Position numbers and translations under genes: made by a program. DNA of 64,000 nucleotides from Nostoc flagelliforme FACHB-838 (GTDB taxonomy: Bacteria; Cyanobacteriota; Cyanobacteriia; Cyanobacteriales; Nostocaceae): assembly GCF_014698065.1 (NCBI RefSeq), contig NZ_JACJSI010000016.1, positions 47,417 to 111,416 on the forward strand, read 5' to 3'. The notes beneath the pieces are model-generated. The model worked only from the letters and a program-made list of their open reading frames with translations. It searched no databases and was not told the DNA's origin. Positions 8,735-18,000 of this stretch are shown piece by piece. Numbering within the stretch: position 1 is the stretch's first letter; the number at the start of each line of letters is the position of its first letter.

Positions 8735-10336
8735 TTATTTTTTTAAGCTTCCTAATACTTCCATCACTTCTGCTTCCGGTTTTATCCTAGCTTCTGCTTC
8801 TAGAAAATCAGCCACTTGAGCTTCAATTTCATCCCGTACAATTTGGCGATACTCCAAGAAATGCTCAATTTGGGCACAAACAGCTAAGTAGCTACTCACC
8901 CCACCCGGATTATGCTGATACATACTCCACAAGTTAGGCCAGAATTGCCAGCGCGTCTGACGAAGTACACCCTGCCGCCAACAAATAATCAGAAACGCTC
9001 GGAGTACTTTCCAATTCAATGGTTTCTTGGCAGCTTTGCCTTTTTTCGGATAGGTTGCTTCGCCCAAAAGCCGGAAGTGTCTGTATGTACGCTCCAAAAA
9101 CCGCTCTGGCTCATACAAATCACAGAACGCCTGCACATATTCACGAGCAATATCTTCTAATGGTCGAGTTGGGACAAAGTTCATCAACGTGGTTTGGTTG
9201 ATGTTGGCAGATTTATTACGGAGTCGTCCTTCCTTTTCTAATCTATGCCAAAGGGCTGTATCTGGAAGCGCTTGCAACATACTAAATAAGGCCGTGGGAA
9301 TTGCTGTTTGCTCGACAAACTTGACAATTCGTGCGCCGGCTCCTACTTTCTCGCCATCAAACCCAATGATAAACCCTGCCATGACTCGCAACCCTGAGCG
9401 GGTAATTCTATTCACCGCTTCACTGAGCGAGTTTCTGGTATTCTGGTACTTCTGTGTAAAAGTGAGACTTTCTTCGTCGGGGGTTTCGATTCCCAGAAAA
9501 ACGGCTCCAAAATTACACGCTACCATCAAATCCATCAGTTCTTGATCTTGGGCTAAATCAACTGAAGCCTCTGTAGCAAAGGAAAAGGGATAGTTATGTT
9601 CTACCATCCAAGGTAGAAGGGACTTCAAAAATAATTTGACATTCCGCTTGTTGCCGATGAAGTTGTCATCCACCATAAAAATACTGCGCCGCCAACCCAG
9701 TTTATACAGGCAATCAAGTTCTGCTAATAGTTGAGATGGGTCTTTGGTGCGGGGTTTACGACCATATAGCACAATAATGTCGCAAAATTCACACTGAAAG
9801 GGGCATCCACGGGAAAATTGCACCGACATCTCCGCATAAGCTTCAAACTCTAGCAAGTCAAAGCGAGGAATGGGAGTATTAGTTACATCTGGTTTTTCAC
9901 CGTCAGAGCGAAAGATGCCTGTGCGATCGCCCCGTGCCATCGCTGCTACAAATAAAGGTAGGGTGATTTCCCCTTCGTCTAATATTAAGTAGTCTGCTCC
10001 GGCGGATGTCATTTCATTCGGTAGCGCTGTCGGGAAGGGGCCACCCACAGCAACTTGCTTACCTCTGTGTTTTGCTTCCAATATCTGAGAGAGCAAATCC
10101 TCTTTTTGCACAATCATCGCCGACATAATAACCAAATCTGCCCAAGCCCATTCTGCTTCCGTACAGACACGAACATTTCGATCTACTAGCTTATACTCCC
10201 ATTCTTGAGGTAATATCGCGGCTACAGTTACCAAGCCTAAAGGCGGTAGCATTGCTTTACGGTCTAATAAAGCCAGTGTTTTTTCAAAAGACCAAAAACT
10301 TTTTGGAAAACGGGGGTATAGAAGTAAAACGTTCAT
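8735..10336 (-). CDS. B12-binding-domain radical SAM protein (DUF4070-type)
   Basis: 533-residue radical S-adenosylmethionine enzyme. An N-terminal Rossmann-like cobalamin-binding domain spans about residues 1-140 (starts MNVLLLYPRFP), followed by the radical SAM core with the cluster motif C178-x3-C182-x2-C185 (RGCPFQCEFC) and a C-terminal helical region of the DUF4070 kind. Many cyanobacteria carry several such proteins; the hopanoid C-2 methylase HpnP is one member of this architecture, but nothing in the sequence or neighbours lets me assign that substrate. It is monocistronic and convergent with cas1. Confidence 0.85.
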   Translation of the reverse strand: MNVLLLYPRFPKSFWSFEKTLALLDRKAMLPPLGLVTVAAILPQEWEYKLVDRNVRVCTEAEWAWADLVIMSAMIVQKEDLLSQILEAKHRGKQVAVGGPFPTALPNEMTSAGADYLILDEGEITLPLFVAAMARGDRTGIFRSDGEKPDVTNTPIPRFDLLEFEAYAEMSVQFSRGCPFQCEFCDIIVLYGRKPRTKDPSQLLAELDCLYKLGWRRSIFMVDDNFIGNKRNVKLFLKSLLPWMVEHNYPFSFATEASVDLAQDQELMDLMVACNFGAVFLGIETPDEESLTFTQKYQNTRNSLSEAVNRITRSGLRVMAGFIIGFDGEKVGAGARIVKFVEQTAIPTALFSMLQALPDTALWHRLEKEGRLRNKSANINQTTLMNFVPTRPLEDIAREYVQAFCDLYEPERFLERTYRHFRLLGEATYPKKGKAAKKPLNWKVLRAFLIICWRQGVLRQTRWQFWPNLWSMYQHNPGGVSSYLAVCAQIEHFLEYRQIVRDEIEAQVADFLEAEARIKPEAEVMEVLGSLKK

Positions 10337-10769
10337 ATTTGATGCTTATAACCCTTGATGTTTGCTGCTGGATGAGTTCATGTCAAACTAAACCAGTTGT
10401 GATAACACATTAGAGGAGCTTCTGTATCCAGTTGCTGTAAACTCTACTATGACTGATTTAGACAAAGCAATATCTTGTTGGGGCAATTATTACTGTTTTC
10501 AGCCCAGAAAATAGCTGAAAATTGCTAAATAAGTGTGAAGAATTGAATTGCAATTTTCGCAAATCCTCAAATAGACATGGGTAAAATATTTAGCCGGAAA
10601 TACCACGATATCGGTTGTTTTTATAAATTGGCAAATTGGCAACTCTGAGAAAATTAACTGTGTTATTTTCAACAGTATACAAGGTGTATTTGCACTTTCA
10701 AGCTATTTAGACGGGCTGCTACCCGTCTTTATTTATCTTTCCTAGTCTGCGACTAAAAGACTGTGATTG
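10337..10769. other. Intergenic stretch, one hairpin
   Basis: No convincing gene. A hairpin GACGGG-N6-CCCGTC at 10710-10727 followed by TTTATTTAT could act as a weak terminator on the plus strand. Confidence 0.5.
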
Positions 10770-10957
10770 GAATGGCACTAAGAAAAGGCGAAAGGCTTGT
10801 TTAACCTCGTTCCTAGCCTGAAGACTGGGAATATATTCCAAATGGGCTGCTGCCTCCTCTTTCTTGACCAGAGGCGGAGCCTCCCAGAATGCGTTCCCAG
10901 GCTCCAGCCTGGGAACGAGGCAACACAAGACTTTGAACTTATCTTTGTAACGCATTC
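10770..10957. mobile_element. MITE-like palindromic element, copy 1
   Basis: Left end GAATGGCACTAAGAAAAG matches the inverted right end of a second copy near 40222 (ACTTATCTTAGTGCCATTC). Internal inverted segment CCTCGTTCC(T/C)AG ... CTGGGAACGAGG is shared by both copies, with about 130 bp of clear similarity. No transposase inside. The right end runs into and supplies the last codons of the AAA-like ATPase gene. Confidence 0.65.
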
Positions 10958-12243
10958 CCCCGCAACAGGCGTGACTCATCTTGAAAGTCTGATGCTACCC
11001 AAGCATTGAATGACTGTGAGTAAGGGCGCAAATTGTTTAACTGCCTTAACACCCATTCAGCATTGAAAATACTGCGGTAGATCGGATTTTTAATTCTGAG
11101 ATAGCCGTTGTGCTTCTCGACTAATCCCGATAATAAAAGCTCCGTCTGTTCTCGACTATCATCGGTAGGCACGAGAGATTGAAGAAGAGGCGAAGACTGG
11201 GAGACAGAAAGACAGCAAGAATTACTAATGTCTTCCCTTTTTGCGTCCCCCCCTTTGCCCATAACCCCTTCCTCTGCTTGCAATACTTGCTGATAAAGAC
11301 TCAACAACCGTCCAGCTTGTTGTTGATCGAAAAGTAGGCGATCGCGAATAGTGCGGAGGTGTTCGGGTTCATCTTGTGATTCCCAGTGTTGGATAATGTG
11401 CGATCGCACTAATTGTTCTACCCAATACGCCTCAGTTTTGGGGGATAGGACAATATTCCGCTCTGATGTCTTTAAAGCAGTTTGCAGAACTAATTGACAG
11501 AGTTTTTGAGTTAGAAACGGTTGTCCCCCTGTCCAATAGATTACCTCTTGCAGCACAACTTCTGGTTGGCTGATTGTTCCCTTTAACCCATTTAGCAAGG
11601 GGCTAGCTTCATGCGATCGAAAGCCGTATAACTCTATAGCCATACCAATATTAAAAAGTGTCCGGTGTTTGTCAGCAATTAAATCAGATGGACTGGCTAC
11701 TCCAAACAATGCAAATCCCAGGCGTTGGAAATTCGGGTCGTATGCCTGCTGATTGTAGCAATGACGAATCCAGGCAAAAAAGTCATTCGCAGGAAAATTC
11801 AAACTCAGTAAGCTATCAATTTCATCAATGAAGATGAAAACGCCTTTAGCTTTGCTGACATTTGGCAGCAATACTTCTTTAACAAACTGGTGTAGTTTTT
11901 TTACAGGAGAAAGACCTGATTGCATATCCCACCATTGCTTAAAGTTGACTTTTTCCGCCAGATTTAAGCCGTAGAACATACTGACAATAATTCCTTTATA
12001 CCATTGTGCTGATGTGGTATCCTCGCTACCCAATTGAGTCACGTCTAAGTAAACACATTTATAGCCTTCTGACTTGAAACGACGACTTATTCGCTGTAGT
12101 AGGGATGACTTACCCATTTGACGAGAGTTGAAAACGTAGCAAAAATCACCACCTTTCAGACTGGTATAAAGTTTTTCGTCTGCCTGACGCACAACATAAG
12201 TGGGGTCGTCACTATGGAGGCTACCGCCAACTTGGTATCTCAT
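10939..12243 (-). CDS. AAA-like (AAA_35-type) ATPase
   Basis: 434-residue P-loop ATPase of a family expanded in filamentous cyanobacteria. Walker A is at 40-47 (SRQMGKSS), Walker B at about 135-141 (VFIFIDE). The N-terminus MRYQVGGSLHSDDPTYVVRQAD is typical. Family members are often fused to WD40 or other signalling domains; this one has only the ATPase and a C-terminal winged-helix-like region, with a low-complexity linker around residues 330-365. The final codons come from the MITE-like element at 10770-10957, so the native C-terminus may have been altered. Function unknown, probably STAND-like signalling. Confidence 0.8.
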   Translation of the reverse strand: MRYQVGGSLHSDDPTYVVRQADEKLYTSLKGGDFCYVFNSRQMGKSSLLQRISRRFKSEGYKCVYLDVTQLGSEDTTSAQWYKGIIVSMFYGLNLAEKVNFKQWWDMQSGLSPVKKLHQFVKEVLLPNVSKAKGVFIFIDEIDSLLSLNFPANDFFAWIRHCYNQQAYDPNFQRLGFALFGVASPSDLIADKHRTLFNIGMAIELYGFRSHEASPLLNGLKGTISQPEVVLQEVIYWTGGQPFLTQKLCQLVLQTALKTSERNIVLSPKTEAYWVEQLVRSHIIQHWESQDEPEHLRTIRDRLLFDQQQAGRLLSLYQQVLQAEEGVMGKGGDAKREDISNSCCLSVSQSSPLLQSLVPTDDSREQTELLLSGLVEKHNGYLRIKNPIYRSIFNAEWVLRQLNNLRPYSQSFNAWVASDFQDESRLLRGNALQR

Positions 12244-12433
12244 GTGGAATTATGATTAGAAAAGAAAGATATAAAGAAGGAGTCAGAATACTCTACCTAT
12301 GAAGGGATAAAGCAATCACTGGAAAAATATTTAAATTTATTTTCGCCCACGAGGGGACGTTAGCGTAGCGAGACGAAGTAAAATTTTAACCTACACTTAG
12401 ACGAGAAATCCTGGAAATTGGTATATAGAAGAT

Positions 12434-12462
12434 GCGATGCCTACGGCGGGCTACGCCTACGC
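12434..12462 (+). repeat. 29-bp dispersed repeat
   Basis: GCGATGCCTACGGCGGGCTA-type copy, nearly identical to those at 6381-6409 (inside cas6) and 59002-59029. Confidence 0.75.
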
Positions 12463-12600
12463 AGATGGAAAAATGGCACAATAGTTTGCCTTTGGCAAAG
12501 ACTATGATTTACTGATTTTAGATTAGATGTTATATCATGTCCGCTTAATTAGTTATTATTCCGGGCATCTATGCAAAAATCTTAAAACTCTCTTTCTCCT

Positions 12601-12648
12601 TGCCCCCTGCTCCCTGCTCCCTGCTCCCTACCCCCTGCTCCCTTTCGT
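12601..12648 (+). repeat. Tandem TGCTCCC heptamer repeat
   Basis: Successive CCCTGCTCCCTGCTCCCTGC units, i.e. a degenerate 7-bp short tandem repeat of the kind frequent in filamentous cyanobacteria. Confidence 0.75.
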
Positions 12649-12684
12649 CTTTGTCCAACCATACCTAACCTTGACCCGGAAAAC

Positions 12685-13266
12685 ATGGCAGATTACTTGA
12701 ATAAGTACCAAAAGTCTGACAGGAAAACCATACTAATGAGAATTTGGACTACTGCTGTGCTAGCTTCTTTTTGGCTAATATCTGGAGTTATAGGTTCTGA
12801 CGCAATCAACGCCACTGCTGTTTTGGTAGAAAATCCCATATTATCTCCTGGGTCAACAAATGCAAAACAGATTACTGTCAGTAACGCCGAGTTTGGGCTG
12901 AAGAGAGTTGACTCCAAAGGAAACGTTACCATTTTCCAGACTACGAGAGTGCCACTTCAGGAAGGAAACGTCTACGGATGGCGAATAAAACTCAAAGATT
13001 ACCAAGGTGAAGTGAAATGGCGCGAAGTCTTGCGTTTACCAAAACCTCCAGAAACTTGGAGTACAGATAACGGTGAAAACTTCTCAATGTCAGCAGACGG
13101 CATGACATCTATAACACGGCGCACACAGTCGGCTCCAGAGGGTGTGATTGAGAATTTTTGGACGATCACTCCTGGCGATCCTATTGGTAAACATAGAATA
13201 CAGGTCTATATTGATGACCGTTTAATCAGTACTTTCGAGTTTGAAATTATTCCAGTTAATAAGTAG
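12685..13266 (+). CDS. Exported or membrane-anchored hypothetical protein
   Basis: 193 residues, not assigned to a family. A hydrophobic segment at about residues 20-38 (WTTAVLASFWLISGVIG) looks like a signal peptide or anchor; the rest is beta-rich and hydrophilic, with a segment GEVKWREVLRLPKPPETW near 110-130 and a final strand-rich domain ending IIPVNK, suggesting a periplasmic domain. ATG 12736, preceded by AGGAAAA, would give a 176-residue protein with a tidier signal peptide and may be the true start. Monocistronic. Confidence 0.7.
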   Translation: MADYLNKYQKSDRKTILMRIWTTAVLASFWLISGVIGSDAINATAVLVENPILSPGSTNAKQITVSNAEFGLKRVDSKGNVTIFQTTRVPLQEGNVYGWRIKLKDYQGEVKWREVLRLPKPPETWSTDNGENFSMSADGMTSITRRTQSAPEGVIENFWTITPGDPIGKHRIQVYIDDRLISTFEFEIIPVNK

Positions 13267-13384
13267 ATGTCAAAGAGATTGGGAATTGGGAATTGAAAAG
13301 AGGCAGAGGGGAAGAGTGTAAAGGGCAAGAAAGCTCTTCTCCCCTGCTCCCTTCCCCAGTCTCTAATCCCTAATCCCTATCAGC

Positions 13385-14326
13385 CTAAGCAATTAATTTC
13401 TGCCAGCTAGCAGGCCCGATAATGCCATCGGCTTCTAAACCATTTTGCTTTTGAAAGTTCTTAACTACAACCTCTGTTTGCGGGCCGTAAATTCCATCAT
13501 TATCAACACCTAAACGGTATTGCAAGTATCTGACAACTACACCACCAGCATGGTTTGGTCTGATAATTCGTTTTGCCAAAATTAGATTTATGGCATTCCA
13601 TGTAGCTTCGTTAGCAATTCCAGTCGGCTGAACTCCGACAATAGTCTGAAATTTTTCTACGGCAGATTTTGTATTAGCCCCGGTGAAGCCATCTTCTACT
13701 AACGCCCTACCATTTCTATCAGTTATTTTGAGTCGATTTAAGGATTTTTGCAGTCTGAGAATAGTGGCATCTGCATTATCTTCTTCATCTTGTACAGGGT
13801 TAACAGGAGCACTTGGCAATTTACCAGTTAAGCCTTTGACAATCGCATTAGCCATTGCTTCAGGATTATAAAGATTCATATCCTTTTGCGAATCAATGAA
13901 GCAACATTCTATCAAGATAGCAGGCATATCTGTATTTTTCAGAACATACAAGTGGGAACCACTCTTAACACCGCGATTAAAAAATCCCAACTTGACGATT
14001 TCATCTAATACAGGTTTAGCGATTTTTCTGCCTGTATCACTAGTTGCGAAAACTTCTGTGCCATTAGCTTGTCTGTTAAAAGCATTAAAATGAATTGAAA
14101 CAAAAATATCTACTCTACTAGCATTAGCTATAGAACATCTTTTTGAGAGTGAGTCACGGACTGTACTAGCACTACTTGGTTTACATACTACGACTTCATT
14201 TCCTAAAGCTCTTAACTTGGCTATAACTCTATTACCTACATCTAGAGTTAAATTATCCTCAACTTTGATGCCCCTAGCTCCTGTATCTGGTGGACAATTG
14301 TGCCCGCTATCAATTCCAAATTTCAT
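13385..14326 (-). CDS. N-acetylmuramoyl-L-alanine amidase with two peptidoglycan-binding domains
   Basis: Zinc amidase (Amidase_3) that cuts the stem peptide from muramic acid. Catalytic and zinc residues are visible: H9 (DSGHN), E23 (KVED), H79 (SIHFNA) and E140 (LIECCFID). The C-terminal half carries two PG_binding_1 repeats (about residues 188-250 and 255-312; GFTGANTKSAVEKFQ and GIYGPQTEVVVKNFQ). There is no signal peptide, unusual for a housekeeping AmiC and more like phage- or secretion-associated or cytoplasmically stored lysins. Monocistronic. Confidence 0.9.
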   Translation of the reverse strand: MKFGIDSGHNCPPDTGARGIKVEDNLTLDVGNRVIAKLRALGNEVVVCKPSSASTVRDSLSKRCSIANASRVDIFVSIHFNAFNRQANGTEVFATSDTGRKIAKPVLDEIVKLGFFNRGVKSGSHLYVLKNTDMPAILIECCFIDSQKDMNLYNPEAMANAIVKGLTGKLPSAPVNPVQDEEDNADATILRLQKSLNRLKITDRNGRALVEDGFTGANTKSAVEKFQTIVGVQPTGIANEATWNAINLILAKRIIRPNHAGGVVVRYLQYRLGVDNDGIYGPQTEVVVKNFQKQNGLEADGIIGPASWQKLIA

Positions 14327-15019
14327 GATTTTATCCTCAATTTACTTATTTTGATACTGATTCAAAACTTTTCAACTTTGAGATAAAAAGTTTTGCTACT
14401 ACGTTTGTTTAGCTACTTTTTGGCAATGTCTACATTACTATTTTAACCATTAATATACTGACAAAAAAGTAAGTTCTTGGCAAACTTTTTAAGCAGATTT
14501 TATGTAGCAAAAGCCACTTTTTGGAAGAAAGAACACAATTCTCATAATTTATCAAAATCGGCAATAATCCGGTGATTGTTGCAATAAATTGAAATGCAGC
14601 AATTACCCTCATCTTTAAAATAATAACGCTTCCTAAAAGTAGAAAGCTATGACAATTGTACCTAGTGCAAGAAGGTAGAGTGGCAATACGCTTCGGTTAA
14701 AAGGGGAAAGGTTTTGAATACATCCTTTACCCAATACCTGCAATCCCATTCCCCAGACCACAAGGAAAATGAAAAATGCTTATCCGAAGCGTATTGGGTA
14801 GAGTGGTACAAGTGCAGAGAAGCAGAAGGCCACAAAAGCAGAGGGGTAAAAGCAAGAAAACCGATAATACAGGCTTTTCAGCCCGATAAAATGGAATGTT
14901 TATTTCCTCTATCCTGTACTAGTACGGCTAAATGACCGAAATCTGTTGGTAGATATTTAACAATCAGCCTGAAAGCAGGTTTAAGATCAAGGTAAAGAAA
15001 TATTTCGTAGCTTACAGGC
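14327..15019. other. Intergenic region with an inverted repeat
   Basis: Upstream of the chelatase gene. Contains a 13-bp inverted repeat CAATACGCTTCGG (14684-14696) / CCGAAGCGTATTG (14784-14796), each next to a GTAGAGTGG word. A 73-codon frame at 14714-14935 overlaps this and is not convincing. No riboswitch fold recognised. Confidence 0.5.
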
Positions 15020-18000
15020 ATGAAACGCATCGTCTTGGTTGCTGGGTTTGAATCGTTCAACGCTGATTTGTATAGAAAAGCAGCTTTTTTGGCTAACTCT
15101 CGCTGTCCTGAGTTGGATATTCGGGTGTTTAGCGATCGCAATCTTACCAGTCAACGCACCGAGGTAGAAGCAGCACTGGATGGCGCTGATGTGTTTTTCG
15201 GTAGCCTACTATTTGATTATGACCAGGTTGTGTGGCTGCGCGATCGCATTTCCCAAATTCCCATCCGTTTGGTGTTTGAGTCAGCCTTAGAATTGATGAG
15301 TTTAACCAAGCTGGGTGACTTTGCCATTGGCGACAAACCCAAAGGAATGCCCAAACCAGTTAAATTCATCCTCGACAAATTTAGCAACGGACGAGAAGAA
15401 GACAAACTCGCTGGTTACATTAGCTTCTTAAAGATTGGCCCCAAACTACTGAAATATGTGCCAGTGCAAAAAGTCCAAGACTTACGCAACTGGTTAATTA
15501 TCTATGGTTACTGGAATGCTGGCGGCCCAGAAAACGTAGCCTCATTATTCTGGACACTGGCAGAAAAATACTTGGGTTTAAAAGTCGGTGACATTCCCCC
15601 GTTAATTGAAACCCCCAACATAGGATTACTCCATCCCGACTATCAAGGGTTTTTTGAATCGCCAAAAGCATACCTGGAATGGTATCAGAAGATCCCCCCT
15701 AGCCCCCCTTATAAAGGGGGATCTAAAGCCACAAAACCTGTTGTAGGAATTCTCCTCTACCGTAAACACGTCATCACCAAACAACCCTACATTCCTCAAC
15801 TAATTCGCAGTTTTGAAAAAGCTGGCTTAACTCCTTTACCCATCTTCATCAACGGCGTAGAAGGACATGTGGCGGTACGAGATTTAATGACAACCGACTA
15901 TGAAATTCAGCAACGACAACTAGGTAATATAGAAACTCCCTCACTATCAAGTGAAGCAGTAAAAGTAGATGCGATCGTTTCAACAATTGGCTTTCCTGTG
16001 GTGGGTGGCCCGGCTGGTTCAATGGAAGCTGGCCGTCAGGTAGAAGTAGCAAAGCGCATCCTCACTGCCAAAAATGTACCTTATATTGTTGCTGCACCAT
16101 TATTAATTCAAGATATTTCCTCGTGGACGCGCCAAGGTGTCGGCGGATTGCAAAGTGTGGTATTGTACGCATTACCAGAATTGGATGGGGCTATTGATAC
16201 CGTTCCCCTCGGTGGTTTGGTGGGCGAAAATATTTATCTGGTTCCCGAACGGGTGCAGCGATTAATTGGTAGGGTAAAAACTTGGGTGGCTTTGCGGCAA
16301 AAACCTGCTTCGGAACGCAAGATTGCCATCATTTTATATGGGTTTCCTCCTGGTTATGGTGCTGTGGGTACAGCTGCATTATTAAATGTGCCGCGTAGTT
16401 TGCTGAAGTTTCTCCACGCACTTAAAGAACAAGGTTACACCGTGGGAGATTTACCAGATGATGGGGAAGAATTGATTCGCTGGGTAAAAGAAGCGGATGA
16501 ATCTTTAGATGATACAAAAAATATCCCCGCGTCCGTTAGCGCCCGTACCCTAGAAAAATGGTTGGGATATCTGCAAACCTCCCGCATCGAAAAACAATGG
16601 AAATCTCTCACTGGAACTGGAATTAAAACATCCGGCGATGAATTTCAGATTGGCGGTGTGCAATTAGGAAATGTATGGATAGGTGTACAACCACCATTAG
16701 GGATACAAGGCGATCCCATGCGCTTAATGTTTGAACGAGATTTAACGCCCCATCCTCAATATGCAGCTTATTATAAATGGCTGCAAAATGAGTTTCAAGC
16801 TGATGCTATAGTTCACTTTGGGATGCATGGGACGGTGGAATGGTTGCCTGGTTCTCCTTTGGGGAATACGGGTTATTCTTGGTCAGATATTCTGTTAGGA
16901 AATTTGCCTAATCTATATATATATGCGGCGAATAATCCCTCTGAATCGATGTTGGCAAAACGTCGCGGTTATGGTGTATTAATTTCCCATAATGTACCGC
17001 CTTATGGTCGCGCAGGTTTATATAAAGAATTGGTGGCGTTGCGGGATTTGATTGCGGAGTATCGTGAAGATCCACAAAAGAATTATGTTTTGAAGGAAGG
17101 CATTTGTAAAAAAATTGTGGACTCTGGTTTAGATGCAGATTGCCCGTTTGAAGATGCTAAACGGTTAGGTATTGCGTTTACTCCCGAAAATGTGCGGATG
17201 TTTAGCAGTCATGCTTTTGATGATTATTTGGTGGAGTTGTACGAATATTTACAAGTTTTAGAAAATCGGTTGTTTTCTTCTGGGTTGCATACTTTGGGGG
17301 AAGCACCGAATGAGGAGGAGTTGGAGTCGTATTTGGAGGCTTATTTTGGGGGGGAGGAAGATGTAAACGAACCGCAGAGGCGCAGAGAACACAGAGAAGA
17401 GGAGGAAAAGCAAATAAGGAATTTGTTAATGCAATCTACGGATGAGTTAACGAATTTGTTAAGGGGATTGAATGGGGAGTATATTCCGCCTGCGCCTGGG
17501 GGGGATTTGTTAAGGGATGGGGCTGGTGTTTTGCCGACTGGGAGAAATATTCATGCTTTAGATCCTTATCGGATGCCTTCGCCTGCGGCGTATGAACGGG
17601 GACGAGAAATTGCTCAAAAAATTATCGCCCAGCATTTGGATGAACATGGCACATATCCAGAAACGGTGGCAGTGATGTTGTGGGGATTGGATGCGATTAA
17701 AACTAAGGGTGAATCTTTGGGGATTCTGTTGGAATTGGTGGGGGCTGAACCTGTTAAGGAAGGAACTGGTAGAATTGTTCGTTATGAATTAAAGCCGTTG
17801 GCTGAGGTTGGACATCCCCGCATTGATGTGTTGGGTAATTTGTCTGGGATTTTCCGGGATAGTTTTGTAAATATCATCGAATTATTAGATGATTTATTTC
17901 AACGGGCGGCTGATGCTGATGAACCGGATGATCAAAATTTTATTAGAAGACACGCTTTGGCTTTAAAAGCACAAGGTGTAGAGAATGCATCTGCGAGATT

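Larger units (their letters stand above)
12244..12684. other. Repeat-rich intergenic region
   Basis: Holds a 29-bp dispersed repeat (12434-12462), a heptamer-type run of TGCTCCC units (about 12601-12648) and a GTTAGCGTAGCGAGACG fragment common in cyanobacterial dispersed repeats. No gene seen. Confidence 0.6.

Noticed and set aside
8735..10336. Calling the radical SAM protein HpnP (hopanoid methylase)
   Set aside because: Architecture fits, but many cyanobacterial paralogs share it and no hopanoid genes are adjacent.
10719..11009. Short frames near 10.7-11.0 kb on both strands
   Set aside because: They are readings of the MITE-like palindrome.
14714..14935. 73-codon open frame upstream of the chelatase gene
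   Set aside because: Overlaps an inverted repeat, has no ribosome site and a composition unlike the real genes around it.
14327..15019. Cobalamin riboswitch before the chelatase gene
   Set aside because: I could not find a B12-box or a matching fold; absence is not proof, but there is no support.
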